Assembly: GCA_029260615.1 (NCBI GenBank)
Contig: JAJDCX010000049.1
Coordinates: 20,971 to 84,970 of the forward strand
DNA from: Phycisphaeraceae bacterium
GTDB lineage: Bacteria > Planctomycetota > Phycisphaerae > Phycisphaerales > Phycisphaeraceae
Length of the DNA: 64,000 bases
Reading direction: 5' to 3'
Shown: positions 28,444-38,988 of the stretch, one piece after another
How positions within the stretch are numbered: the stretch's first letter is position 1
Layout of the letters: every line of letters starts with the position of its first letter
Position numbers and translations under genes: made by a program
Notes under the pieces: model-generated
The model's input: the letters and a program-made list of their open reading frames with translations, nothing else
Database searches by the model: none
What the model was told of the DNA's origin: nothing

Positions 28444-28989
28444 ATGCCTACCAACATCTGCGTTTATTGTTCATCCAGTGACACCATCGACCGCCGGTTT
28501 TTCGACGCCGCCCACGACCTCGGTTCCGCCATCGGCAAACGCGGCGACACCCTCGTCTACGGCGGCGGCAAGGTCGGCCTCATGGGCGAAGTCGCACGGG
28601 CCTGCCACCAACACGGCGGCAAGGTTGTCGGGATCATCCCCGAATCACTCAAAACCGTCGAACTCGCCTACGAACTGGCCGACGAACTGATCGTCACAAA
28701 GACGATGAGCGAACGCAAGACCGAGATGTTCACCCGAGGCGACGCCTTCGTCATCCTCCCCGGCGGGTTCGGCACTCTCGAAGAACTCGCCGAAGTCCTG
28801 GTCCTCAAAGTACTGAAGTACCAGCACCGACCAATCATTATCCTCAACTGCCACGGGTTCTACGACCCCCTGGTCGATCTGTTCGATCACTTTATCGAAA
28901 ATAACTTCGCTAAGCCCAAACACCGCGATCTGTACAACGTGGTCACCACGGTCGGTGCGGCAGTCGAGGCGCTGGATAGCGGGGGTTAA
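28444..28989 (+). CDS. LOG family protein (cytokinin riboside 5'-monophosphate phosphoribohydrolase type)
   Basis: 181 residues, full-length LOG fold. Members hydrolyse the N-glycosidic bond of (modified) nucleoside 5'-monophosphates. Seen: ICVYCSSSD at the start, VYGGGKVGLMGEVA, SERKTEMF and the diagnostic PGGFGTLEEL. The Met at 28444 was chosen, as it directly precedes the first strand; the upstream in-frame Met is 19 codons away. The next gene begins 2 bases after the stop, so they are coupled. Confidence 0.9.
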   Translation: MPTNICVYCSSSDTIDRRFFDAAHDLGSAIGKRGDTLVYGGGKVGLMGEVARACHQHGGKVVGIIPESLKTVELAYELADELIVTKTMSERKTEMFTRGDAFVILPGGFGTLEELAEVLVLKVLKYQHRPIIILNCHGFYDPLVDLFDHFIENNFAKPKHRDLYNVVTTVGAAVEALDSGG

Positions 28990-28991
28990 CT

Positions 28992-29342
28992 TTGTGGAAG
29001 ACCCTGACAACCCGCTACTTCATCCCGCCCATTGGGTCTTCCCCGCTCGGGACAGGTGTCGCATCCGCGGCTGTATGGGCCCTCACAGGGTTGATCTGCC
29101 TGATCAATGGCAACACCTTCTTCTACAACCGTTGGGGCATTGCACGCGATCAACCCTCAGTAACCTGGGTCACGGGCAACGCAGCGGTCCTCGGGGCGTT
29201 CTTCTATATCTGCATTGGGCTGTATTTCCATTTCAGTTACTACTGGAGTGAAAAATCTCACCTTGAAAAATACAGCCCAATTCTTTCAAATACCGCATTA
29301 ATTGTCGGGCTCATTCTAGGCTGCTGGGGTGTCTTCGGTTGA
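28992..29342 (+). CDS. Small membrane protein, unknown
   Basis: 116 residues with three predicted helices (about 22-38, 64-83 and 97-115; ending LILGCWGVFG). The start is a TTG at 28992, placed 2 bases after the LOG stop codon, and the run GGGGG in the end of the LOG gene serves as ribosome site. No family recognised. Because it is translationally linked to the LOG gene it is more likely real than its weak start suggests. Confidence 0.55.
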   Translation: MWKTLTTRYFIPPIGSSPLGTGVASAAVWALTGLICLINGNTFFYNRWGIARDQPSVTWVTGNAAVLGAFFYICIGLYFHFSYYWSEKSHLEKYSPILSNTALIVGLILGCWGVFG

Positions 29343-29368
29343 CGGATCACGAGAAAACTCTATCCGCC

Positions 29369-29422
29369 AAAAAAAAAACCAAGGGAAAACTCCTACCCAA
29401 CCTGATTTCCCCCGAGCCTTGG
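29369..29422 (-). terminator. Rho-independent terminator of the act-cox cluster
   Basis: Minus strand: CCAAGG (29417-29422) pairs with CCTTGG (29379-29384), aided by an inner GGAAA/TTTCC pairing, and is followed by ten T residues (complement of 29369-29378). It lies 120 bases after the last cox gene and faces the end of the small membrane protein gene. Confidence 0.7.
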
Positions 29423-29541
29423 TACACTCCCAAAGATCGCCGTCTGTGTTGATCCCCAAGCACACAATCCCCGCGCTCAACAGCGCGGACCATCGGAGTA
29501 ATCAATGCCGTCTATGATGAATCAGCTCAAGGCCGCCAACT

Positions 29542-30213
29542 TCACCCGATCAACAACAGCCCCCCAAACAGGCAGAGCCAAACCACATCCAGGAAGTGCC
29601 AGTACATCGCGACGTAGCGGATGGGGTTGTACGACTCGTGGTCGTAGCGATCCCGCCAGGCGTGGTGAGTGACGATACCCAGGGGTATCATCCCGCCGAT
29701 CAGGTGTGCCCCGTGGACCACGATCATGAAAAAGACCATCCCGTAAGGCATCAGGCCCAGCGTCGCTTCGTCGCGCAGTTGCTCCCGGTACGCCGTGTGT
29801 TCATTCAACAGCAACATCAGGCTCGGCGTCTGGATCACCAGGAACATCACCGCCAGAGCCGCCGTCACCGCCAGACATCGCCGGAACACCACCTGACGCT
29901 CCTGCTGGATCGCCCGCAGCGCCAAGTGGATTGTGTAGCTGCTTGCGAGCATCACGGTCGTCGACACCCACAGCCCCAAGGGCATCGGGATCGACCCCAA
30001 CGCCGGCCCAGCCTGACGCACCACCTCCCCGGCAGGGTCGATGACGGGATTAAGCGTCATCAGGCGGATAATCATGTACGCGCCAAGCGACGAAGCAAAA
30101 AGAATCCCCAACGCCACTAGGAACAACCACATCCCAAACAGACCCGTGCCTTGCGGGAGGTGGGTGTGCCGATCCTCGAAGAAGCCGGGATTGTCAGGCG
30201 GTTTCGTGGTCAT
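29542..30213 (-). CDS. Haem-copper oxidase subunit III-like protein
   Basis: 223 residues, about five to six transmembrane helices. Subunit III stabilises the oxidase and its proton uptake. Seen: an N-terminal GTGLFGMWLFLVALGILFASSLGAYMII, a central FRRCLAVTAALAVMFLVIQ and the C-terminal VVHGAHLIGGMIPLG and YWHFLDVVWLCLFGGLLL, which is the subunit III end motif. It is shorter and different from the coxC gene at 31432, so it is a second subunit III, perhaps serving another oxidase form. The Met at 30213 was preferred over an upstream one. It ends the respiratory cluster, separated from it by the helical-repeat gene. Confidence 0.83.
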   Translation of the reverse strand: MTTKPPDNPGFFEDRHTHLPQGTGLFGMWLFLVALGILFASSLGAYMIIRLMTLNPVIDPAGEVVRQAGPALGSIPMPLGLWVSTTVMLASSYTIHLALRAIQQERQVVFRRCLAVTAALAVMFLVIQTPSLMLLLNEHTAYREQLRDEATLGLMPYGMVFFMIVVHGAHLIGGMIPLGIVTHHAWRDRYDHESYNPIRYVAMYWHFLDVVWLCLFGGLLLIG

Positions 30214-30342
30214 AGGTCGTGTAATTGTAGGCGAGCAGTCGGGCACGGCCTGTCCTCGCGGGCGGCGATGGCGTAGTTAGTGGACAAGACAAGCGTTGCG
30301 CGAACGATTGGCATCATACTGTACAAACGCGCGTAAAGAGGT

Positions 30343-30984
30343 TCATGATTCTTGATCTCGCTTGCGGCGGAGACGGCGCAGCGCAGTCGCCTTTGCCTTG
30401 AATTCGTAGAGACCTTTCTGTACATCAAGGGCTTCCAAGATTGGAATTCCCTCGGTGCGACCAAAACGGCCCAGCCCTTCAATCGCATGGGCTCGAACGG
30501 TTGGATCGTCAACGCATTGCAGGAGAACATCGTAAGAAGCATCCGTTTTAACTCTGGCCAATGTCCCCATCAGCTCTTGACGACTGCTCCCGTATCTCGT
30601 GACGCGGCAGATTGCGATCACATCTGGGTAAAACTTCTTGTCGTTGATCGTATAGATTGCGGCACCGATCGCCCAAAGATGGCTTTCACTTAGCCCGTTC
30701 TTCGGGAATTCCTTGAAGAGCGATAATAGCCAGGGAACCGCGTCGCGAAATCCTTTGGGTTGCATCATGCAACGCGCCACCATTTCAATTTCGTTTGGTA
30801 CGGTAAGTTCGGGCGCGTGCTCAAGGAGAATGTGGGCGTACGGCGCCGCGTCAATATTTGCGTTTACCAGTACGTTGATAGAACCGCTGATTTGGAGATC
30901 GCAATCCTTAACGTGCTTAACAACGTGCACAGGAACCCCTGCAGCCACCAGAGCACAGTTCAGTCTCTCGTAAGTCTTCGACAT
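30343..30984 (-). CDS. HEAT-repeat-like helical protein
   Basis: 213 residues, no signal or transmembrane segment. The second half reads as repeated helix pairs (HLWAIGAAIYTINDKKFYPDVIAIC, RQELMGTLARVKTDASYDVLLQCV, DPTVRAHAIEGLGRFGRTEGIPIL), typical of HEAT/Armadillo-type scaffolds. The N-terminal 100 residues are also helical but without a recognised motif. The base composition is AT-richer than the cox genes around it, and it sits between subunit IV and the terminal subunit III-like gene, so it looks like an insertion into the operon. Function unknown. Confidence 0.6.
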   Translation of the reverse strand: MSKTYERLNCALVAAGVPVHVVKHVKDCDLQISGSINVLVNANIDAAPYAHILLEHAPELTVPNEIEMVARCMMQPKGFRDAVPWLLSLFKEFPKNGLSESHLWAIGAAIYTINDKKFYPDVIAICRVTRYGSSRQELMGTLARVKTDASYDVLLQCVDDPTVRAHAIEGLGRFGRTEGIPILEALDVQKGLYEFKAKATALRRLRRKRDQES

Positions 30985-31031
30985 GAACGACAACAATCCC
31001 GGGACGTTAGGGTCGCATAACAGGTTGGTGG

Positions 31032-31379
31032 TCAGCCGGCGACCGGGCGGACCGTGTCCGGCGGGCTGATGTTCTGCTGGTACTCGCCGGTATCCATCAA
31101 CGCGATGCCAATGAAAACCGCCAGAAACAGAAACGCCCCAACCAGGATCAGGCTGTTAAAAGGCGAGTCGTAACGCAGGTGCATGAAGTAGAGCCCAACC
31201 AATGCGCCCTTAACCACCGCCACAGCCAACGCGATCCAGATATTCGCCGGCCCAAGATCAACATACGTCACCGCAACCGTCAGGACGGTAAAGAAAATCA
31301 GCAGGGCAAAAACACCAAGCAGCATCCAGATGGGGCTGACGTGTCCGATCCCGTGGTCATCGTTCGTGTGTGCGTTCAT
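31032..31379 (-). CDS. Cytochrome c oxidase subunit IV (prokaryotic type)
   Basis: 115 residues with three transmembrane helices (about 17-38, 47-66 and 77-96). Seen: IWMLLGVFALLIFFTVLTVAVTYVDLG, then VVKGALVGLYFMHLRYDSPFN, the motif shared by CtaF/CyoD-type small subunits. It assists assembly of the copper centre in the oxidase. Same strand as coxC, 52 bases downstream of it, as expected for the caa3 gene order. Confidence 0.85.
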   Translation of the reverse strand: MNAHTNDDHGIGHVSPIWMLLGVFALLIFFTVLTVAVTYVDLGPANIWIALAVAVVKGALVGLYFMHLRYDSPFNSLILVGAFLFLAVFIGIALMDTGEYQQNISPPDTVRPVAG

Positions 31380-31431
31380 ATTGAGTCTAAGGTTTAAGGT
31401 CTAACGTCTGTGCTAACAGCTAAAAACACGA

Positions 31432-32496
31432 CTAATGAATCAGATACAACAGCGGGAACAAGAATATCCAGATCAGGTCCACCAGGTGCCAGTACAGCCC
31501 GCCGATATCCACGGGGGCGAAATAGTCCTTACTAAAAGCACCGGCCCGGGCCTTAAAGAACAGCCAGGCGATCAGCACCATCCCGATCAGGACGTGCAAC
31601 CCGTGCAGCCCGGTCATCATGAAGTAGATCCCAAAAAACAGGTGGACCTTCTTCTGCTCAGCACCGCTAAGATCGTTCCATAGAACCTGTGTGTGCTGGG
31701 CACTGGGCATCGAAACGGCACCCGCCTGGTCGATCACAGCATCATTCACACCCATATCCGCCGGGCTCGCCGGAGGCTTGATCGTGGAAACGTCGGCCGG
31801 TGCCCCGAATACCGCAGGGATAATGACCGGCGAAACAGACCCGAGGTGCCTAGCATCTTCGTCCCCGACCTGCGAGCCGTCATGCTCAACCGCATGTGAA
31901 TCTTCTTGTGGCGCAGCCTCATCGCCCGCCTCGTGGCCCGCCGGAGCGTGCCCCCCACCGCCGTGCGCCTCGCCGCCCAAGTTGCGCCCATCGATGTACG
32001 CGATCGCGTGCTCAAGCTTCTCGGGGTACTTGGGCTGGCCACCCTCGTAATAAAACGCATTCATCGTCCCGGGGAACAGGTGGTGGTCCCACTTGGCCTT
32101 GTACTCAACACCCTTGATGCACATGAACCCGACACCGCCCATGAAGGTGAGCAACAGCATCGTCAGCAGCAGCTTCTGCTGCCCCTTCTGCGCCGCACGC
32201 ACGCCCCAGGCCATCGTCAGCGAACTGGCGAGCAACACAACCGTATTGGTCGCGCCCCACATCTTGTCCAACGCACCGTACCCATACAGGAAAACATCCT
32301 GATGATTCCCACGATAGATGGCATAAGCACAGAAGAGCCCACCGAACATCAGGATCTCCGTGGCGAGAAATACCCACATCCCCAGCTTCCCCGACTCGAA
32401 CTGCTGCTCGGGGGTCTCAAAGTGGTGCGCCAGGTGCGCCGGGTGATGGTTGTCACCGTGGCCCGTGTCGCCGGTATGTTCGTTTTCGCTGCTCAT
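31432..32496 (-). CDS. coxC: Cytochrome c oxidase subunit III with a large histidine-rich insertion
   Basis: 354 residues. Seen: a His-rich N-terminus ([14 protein letters not shown]), [23 protein letters not shown], a middle helix pair, and the end [18 protein letters not shown] and [20 protein letters not shown]. Between the helix ending near residue 128 and the one starting near 285 there is an extra stretch of about 120-150 residues, rich in His, Gly, Ala and Glu ([19 protein letters not shown]...), which ordinary subunit III lacks and which should lie outside the membrane, on one side of the complex. It might bind metal or interact with complex III, which is inference. Start GAGCAGC... 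is not distinct, but the Met position fits. Confidence 0.87.
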   Translation of the reverse strand: MSSENEHTGDTGHGDNHHPAHLAHHFETPEQQFESGKLGMWVFLATEILMFGGLFCAYAIYRGNHQDVFLYGYGALDKMWGATNTVVLLASSLTMAWGVRAAQKGQQKLLLTMLLLTFMGGVGFMCIKGVEYKAKWDHHLFPGTMNAFYYEGGQPKYPEKLEHAIAYIDGRNLGGEAHGGGGHAPAGHEAGDEAAPQEDSHAVEHDGSQVGDEDARHLGSVSPVIIPAVFGAPADVSTIKPPASPADMGVNDAVIDQAGAVSMPSAQHTQVLWNDLSGAEQKKVHLFFGIYFMMTGLHGLHVLIGMVLIAWLFFKARAGAFSKDYFAPVDIGGLYWHLVDLIWIFLFPLLYLIH

Positions 32497-32542
32497 AAGC
32501 GGTCAAGTCCCGTCACCGGCCGATCCGGTGCGTCGGTTGATC

Positions 32543-34267
<1,725 letters not shown>

Positions 34268-34336
34268 CGCTGTATCCTTGTTCCGCAAAACTGCGGCTGC
34301 CTGACGCCCGTTTGCCGGGCCGTTTAATCTTGTCCG

Positions 34337-35371
34337 TTACTCTTGCGCCCCGGGCGATCCGCTGTTTTCCGCCGGAACCGACACGGGGAATGGCTCAAGC
34401 AACTGCCCGTCATAGTGCGTGCTGATCGACTTGAGATACTCGATCACGCCGGTGATCTCCGGGTCCTTGATCTGCCCCTGGAAGGTCGGCATGACGTTGT
34501 CGAAGCCTTGCACCACGTTCTTACCGGGATTCAAAACCGACTCACGGATATATTCTTCGTCCGCGACCCTGGGTGACCCGTCGGCGAACTTACGCTCCGA
34601 GCCGAACACGTCTTTCCACGTCGGTCCGGTCCCGTCCACGCCATCCACCGAGTGGCACTGCTTGCAACCTTTCTCGACCCAAACCGTCTGGCCAACCTCG
34701 GCAGGGCTCTCCCCCTCCCACCACTTGCCACGCTCAACCAGGTACGCCAAAAAGTCCTCTCTCGATTCAACGATCACCTTCGTGACCATCGCCGAGTGAC
34801 CCTGCCCGCAGTACTCGGCACAGAATAGGTTGTACTCGCCAACCTCGGTCGCCTGGAACCACGTCTTGTTGTACCGACCGGGCACCACGTCCTTCTTCAC
34901 CCTAAAGTCAGGGACATAGAAGCTGTGGATCACGTCGGTGGAATTAAGCACCAAACTGATCGGCGTATCCACCGGCACATGCAAGACACTGTCGTTCTCG
35001 CCCCCGCCGTAGGTGAATGTCCAACTCCACTTGCTCGCGCTGACCAGCACCTGGTACGCCCCGTTGGGCACCTGGTTCATGTCCATGAAACCACGGAAGC
35101 CCCAGACAAAAATAATCATCACCAAAATCAACGGCGGCAGCGTCCACCCAAGCTCAATCGCCGTCGAGTGGGTCGGCCCCACCGGCTTGTCCTGGGGGCT
35201 CTTACGCCGGTACTTGATGACAAAATAGATCATCACCCCAGCGATCAAAACCAACCAGAACACGCTCATCCACAACACGAAGTTGTAGAGCCCGTCATGC
35301 GCTCCGGCCACCGTCGACCGCGCGGGGGGGAGGAATAAAGTCTTCTCGGCTTGTGCAAGGATCGCCAGCAT
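34337..35371 (-). CDS. coxB: Cytochrome c oxidase subunit II with fused cytochrome c domain
   Basis: 344 residues; CuA subunit that receives electrons, here through its own haem. Seen: two transmembrane helices (about 31-54 and 78-97), the CuA domain with H149 and C184/E186/C188/H192/M195 (FCAEYCGQGHSAM), then a cytochrome c domain with CKQCH (C236, C239, H240) and a likely axial methionine near 294 (NVMPTFQG). This is the caa3 arrangement. It is the partner of coxA (70 bases away) and should be able to take electrons directly from alternative complex III. Confidence 0.95.
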   Translation of the reverse strand: MLAILAQAEKTLFLPPARSTVAGAHDGLYNFVLWMSVFWLVLIAGVMIYFVIKYRRKSPQDKPVGPTHSTAIELGWTLPPLILVMIIFVWGFRGFMDMNQVPNGAYQVLVSASKWSWTFTYGGGENDSVLHVPVDTPISLVLNSTDVIHSFYVPDFRVKKDVVPGRYNKTWFQATEVGEYNLFCAEYCGQGHSAMVTKVIVESREDFLAYLVERGKWWEGESPAEVGQTVWVEKGCKQCHSVDGVDGTGPTWKDVFGSERKFADGSPRVADEEYIRESVLNPGKNVVQGFDNVMPTFQGQIKDPEITGVIEYLKSISTHYDGQLLEPFPVSVPAENSGSPGAQE

Positions 35372-35394
35372 CCGCGTTCCTGTCCCTTAGGCGT

Positions 35395-36312
35395 TTAGCC
35401 CTGCGCCGCGCCGTGCGCGGCTCTGTGTGTAACGTTGCAATTCCGTCGGCGGTACTCCCGCCACAACAATCCCCCGATCACCAAAAGCATCAGCGCGACC
35501 GTCAACGCCCCCCCAAGACGCATGATCCCCATCGCCGTCGCCGAATACGTTCCCAGGCTCGGGTCGTAGTGCAGACACGTCAATAAAAACTGGTCCACCA
35601 ACGAACCAACCTTCCCATCCGACGCCTCGACCAGCGACAACCTAAGCGTCTGCGGGTCGTAGCTCACCCCAGAAAGATACCGCGTAATCGTCCCGTCAGG
35701 CGAGAGAATCATAATCACCGCCGGGTGAGCAAACTGCTGCTGCTCACGGACCCACTTAAACCCAAACCCAACCTCGTCAGCCAACCGCTCAATCATGTGC
35801 GACTCGCCGACCAGGAAGTGCCAACCGTCCTCGGTCCCCAGCTTGCCCGAACTGTTCTTGAGGTCCTGGGCAACGGTTTGTTTCTTACTCTTCGCCAGCG
35901 AAGGCTGTTCCGCCGGGTCGATGCTGACCGTAATGATCTGGTACTGCTCACCGGGAACCCAGTCCATCTCGCCGACCGCGGTGTGGACCCCCTTGAACAC
36001 CAAGCCGCAGAGCATCGGGCACTGGTAATAACCCAGTTGCAAAATCACCGGCCGCTCACCATCAAAATAATCACCGAGCTTGACCCGCTGGCCTTCGGAA
36101 TTGGTGAAGACCAAATTCGGCGAAACCTGTGCCCCCAGGTGATAGTCCATATCCACGCTCTTAAGCTGGCTTGGTTCCGCGTCCGCCGGGGCCGTGGACT
36201 CCTGCGGAGCGTATGCCTGTGCAGAGACAACCTGCGCCGCCGAACCCAGCAGGGCCGTCAGCAACACGCCCACGATCACGGGCAGCATTCGGGTTGTCGT
36301 ATTTACCATCAT
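35395..36312 (-). CDS. SCO-family copper chaperone
   Basis: 305 residues. Delivers copper to CuA of subunit II. Seen: a signal/anchor (about 10-32), SPNLVFTNSEGQRVKLGDYFDGERPVILQLGYYQCPMLC with the Cys-Pro-x-x-Cys pair, ITVSIDPAEQPSLAKSKK, WHFLVG, and FAHPAVIMILSPDGTITRYLSG with the copper-binding histidine. Unusually it has a second transmembrane helix near the C-terminus (GALTVALMLLVIGGLLW), as in Rhodothermus/planctomycete-type SCO proteins. Starts at one of two adjacent Met codons (36312 or 36309). Directly upstream of coxB. Confidence 0.88.
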   Translation of the reverse strand: MMVNTTTRMLPVIVGVLLTALLGSAAQVVSAQAYAPQESTAPADAEPSQLKSVDMDYHLGAQVSPNLVFTNSEGQRVKLGDYFDGERPVILQLGYYQCPMLCGLVFKGVHTAVGEMDWVPGEQYQIITVSIDPAEQPSLAKSKKQTVAQDLKNSSGKLGTEDGWHFLVGESHMIERLADEVGFGFKWVREQQQFAHPAVIMILSPDGTITRYLSGVSYDPQTLRLSLVEASDGKVGSLVDQFLLTCLHYDPSLGTYSATAMGIMRLGGALTVALMLLVIGGLLWREYRRRNCNVTHRAAHGAAQG

Positions 36313-36369
36313 CTGATTCGTGCTTACCTTGCCCGGCAACCCCCACCTCCCGGCGGGGCCACCTCTCAA

Positions 36370-36672
36370 TCACTCACTCTGTCCGTATTTCTCAACCACG
36401 CCACGCATCGCCATGTCGATCGGAACTACGATCCGGTCTTTCTCATCCATATCCGCGTAGTGCGGGTCGGCGGTCAGGGCCGCCGACTGGCTCTCCTGCA
36501 ACACCACCAACTCGGCAAACGGAACATCCACATACTTCCGCTTATTTTCCTGCTGGAATTCATAACGGAACCACGCCTGCGTCGCGACGACCAGCGCAAA
36601 AACCAGGATCGTGCTGATGATACCCATCAGGGCGAGCAGTTTGACATTGATATCATGTGAGCCGGAGGGCAT
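36370..36672 (-). CDS. Small single-helix membrane protein in the actG position
   Basis: 100 residues, one transmembrane helix (about 11-34, LLALMGIISTILVFALVVATQAWF), followed by a soluble tail with no recognised motif. It lies 12 bases after actF and 57 bases ahead of the SCO gene, exactly where R. marinus carries actG. That position suggests a small accessory subunit of alternative complex III, but sequence similarity was not established. The possibility of a SCO-related anchor protein remains. Confidence 0.55.
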   Translation of the reverse strand: MPSGSHDINVKLLALMGIISTILVFALVVATQAWFRYEFQQENKRKYVDVPFAELVVLQESQSAALTADPHYADMDEKDRIVVPIDMAMRGVVEKYGQSE

Positions 36673-36684
36673 TGTTTCGGTCCT

Positions 36685-38121
36685 TTAATACGGATTGACG
36701 TGGCCCAGGGATTCACCCAGCCGCGGATCGCCCGCCGCGATCAACCCCTGACGGGTCGCCCGCAGCACCGCACAACCCACCGCCACACCGCCCACGCCCA
36801 GCAGGCACAACAGCTCCACCGTCGGCAACTGCGGGCTTGGCGTCGAGTAGTTCGGCATCACAATCCACCAGTGATCCACCCAGTGCATCGCCAGCAGCCA
36901 CACCGCCCAAAACGGCAGCAGCACCCGGCTACGCTTCACCCAACTCGGTAACAGCAACGCAAACGGGATCAGCAGGTGCCCAAACAGCAGCACCAATGAC
37001 ACACAGGTCCACCCAGACACAAACGGATTCCCGCCCTGGGACGTGATCCCTCGCAGCTCAAACCAGTAGTTCGTCTCAGGCAGGTTGGCGTACCAGATCA
37101 GCATGAACTGGCTAAAAGCGATGTAACCCCAGAAAAACACAAACATAAATAGCAGCTTACCCAGGTCGTGGTAGTGCTCGGCCGACACGCTGGGCAGATA
37201 CCCAAACCGCTGCAGAGCCATCAACGCCAAGATCATCACCGCCACCGCCGCCAGCGCCGAGCCCGCGAAGTAGTACACGCCCCACATCGTCGAGAACCAC
37301 ACCGGGTCCAGCGACATCATCAGGTCAAACGCCGCAAACGTAATCGTCAACGCAAACAACAGCGTACCCGGGGCCGCCAGCTTCTCCAGGCGCCGGGTCA
37401 ACTTCACCCCGTCGCCCGACTCCTGCGCCACCGAGTTCTTGAGATAGTAAAGACCAAGCCCCGACCAGATCGCCAGGTAAATCACCCAACGCAACGTGAA
37501 GAACCACCGCGTCAGGTAAGGCCGTTTCCCCGGCACCAGGTGCTGAAGAACCATTTTATGGTTTTCGATCCGGGATTTAACGAAACCGTCCCCACCAGGA
37601 TCCGCGTCTACCACAACCTCGGCCCCGTGATCCACGGCCGCATCTTCATGGGACGCCGACTCCGTCGAGACCGTGACAATCTGCACATCGTCCCCCGGCT
37701 CAACCGAGGCGTGATGCCCAGCCGAAGGCTCGTCAAAACTTTTCGCCGCCCAGGGGTACAACACCCCATCGCCCATGTAGACGTACAGCAGGACCGGGAT
37801 AAACAGCACCGCCATCACCGGCATGTTCGCAGCGATCACCTCGGCAATACGCCGAACCGCCACCGCCCAGCCGGCCCGGAACAGGTGTGTGACCAGCACC
37901 AAAAACAGCCCCCCCAGCGTGATGCTCAGGAAGTACCCGAAGTTGGTGACGTAGGCATAGCCAAACCGCTCCCAACCTCCGCCTGACATCTTCGACACCC
38001 CCACCGCCGCCACCAGCGCAACGATGCCGACAACGATCGACGTCAAGCCAAACGACCGCGCCCCAGCGCCCAACCGGCGCTTGTCGTCGTCTCTCAGTAC
38101 GGGCTCGTGATGGTGAGCCAA
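36685..38121 (-). CDS. actF: Alternative complex III subunit ActF (NrfD-like membrane subunit)
   Basis: 478 residues, about ten transmembrane helices. Quinol-binding side partner to ActC. Seen: FGLTSIVVGIVALVAAVGVS, HLFRAGWAVAVRRIAEVIAANMP, a long loop with acidic residues (about 135-170) characteristic of ActF, and FMFVFFWGYIAFSQFMLIWYANLPETNYWF with the conserved Phe/Trp-rich segment. Its start lies after a spacer of 85 bases from actE. ActF and ActC are paralogues. Confidence 0.9.
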   Translation of the reverse strand: MAHHHEPVLRDDDKRRLGAGARSFGLTSIVVGIVALVAAVGVSKMSGGGWERFGYAYVTNFGYFLSITLGGLFLVLVTHLFRAGWAVAVRRIAEVIAANMPVMAVLFIPVLLYVYMGDGVLYPWAAKSFDEPSAGHHASVEPGDDVQIVTVSTESASHEDAAVDHGAEVVVDADPGGDGFVKSRIENHKMVLQHLVPGKRPYLTRWFFTLRWVIYLAIWSGLGLYYLKNSVAQESGDGVKLTRRLEKLAAPGTLLFALTITFAAFDLMMSLDPVWFSTMWGVYYFAGSALAAVAVMILALMALQRFGYLPSVSAEHYHDLGKLLFMFVFFWGYIAFSQFMLIWYANLPETNYWFELRGITSQGGNPFVSGWTCVSLVLLFGHLLIPFALLLPSWVKRSRVLLPFWAVWLLAMHWVDHWWIVMPNYSTPSPQLPTVELLCLLGVGGVAVGCAVLRATRQGLIAAGDPRLGESLGHVNPY

Positions 38122-38206
38122 AGTGGTTCGCTCCTGCTGGTTCTATCTACTTAATTCGTTCAACCGACCCGTCCAAGCGGGCCAGCGGTTACCGTTACAC
38201 CTAAAC

Positions 38207-38941
38207 CTACTCTATCCCGCCCGCCAGCGACGCCGGGGCGTCCTGACTCATCTGCAACGCACGCAGGTACGCCACGATCGCCCACCGGTCCTCGACCGAG
38301 ATCTGTGCGCCATAGCTCGCCATATTGCGGATGCCGTTGGTAATCGTATTAAACATGTGCCCCTCCGGCCGGGAAGCACGCTCCGCATCGGTCACGTCGC
38401 TGGGCTGCACCCAACCCGTCGAGCCCGCATTGATCTTCAACGCACGCTGATGGATCGGGCCATCCCCCAGACCACCAAGGCCGTGGCACGGCGAGCAGTA
38501 AATATTGAATTGCCTCTGCCCCCGCGACAAAAATGCCTGGTCCACCGAGACACGCCCGGGGAAACCCTGGTAATAAACCGTGTCCACCCCGCCGGTCGCC
38601 GCGTTCTTCTCCAACCGATACCCACGGAAATAGTGGTCTTCCTCAGCCAGCAGGTCCGGGTTCGGCAAATCCGCCTTCTCGCCCCAGGCAAGCGTCCCAG
38701 CCACCGGCGGACGCATCGCTCGGCCATCCGCAAACACCGGGGAATCCGCCTGCGCCTTGAACTTCGTCTGCTTATCCATGTCCAGGAATATGTGCGGACG
38801 AGGCTTCTGCGAACTGGACACGCGCGCCCGCGCCGTCAACGCCAAAGGCACCAACGGCAAGCACATCAAAATCAACAGCCCACCGATCAACCAGAACGGC
38901 GGGGCAGGCAACTTCAATTCTTCAACGATCCACTTGAGCAT
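38207..38941 (-). CDS. actE: Alternative complex III subunit ActE (monohaem cytochrome c)
   Basis: 244 residues: one N-terminal transmembrane anchor (about 17-38) and a cytochrome c domain with CSPCHG near residue 170 and a likely axial Met in NIRNMASYGAQI, ending in the usual RWAIVAYLRALQ helix. Carries electrons from the iron-sulphur/pentahaem part of the complex toward the oxidase or a soluble carrier. Located between actD and actF in the standard order. Confidence 0.9.
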   Translation of the reverse strand: MLKWIVEELKLPAPPFWLIGGLLILMCLPLVPLALTARARVSSSQKPRPHIFLDMDKQTKFKAQADSPVFADGRAMRPPVAGTLAWGEKADLPNPDLLAEEDHYFRGYRLEKNAATGGVDTVYYQGFPGRVSVDQAFLSRGQRQFNIYCSPCHGLGGLGDGPIHQRALKINAGSTGWVQPSDVTDAERASRPEGHMFNTITNGIRNMASYGAQISVEDRWAIVAYLRALQMSQDAPASLAGGIE

Positions 38942-38988
38942 CGGTCTCTCACACTTGCGTTTGCCCGGGCATAAACGCCCACACTCGG

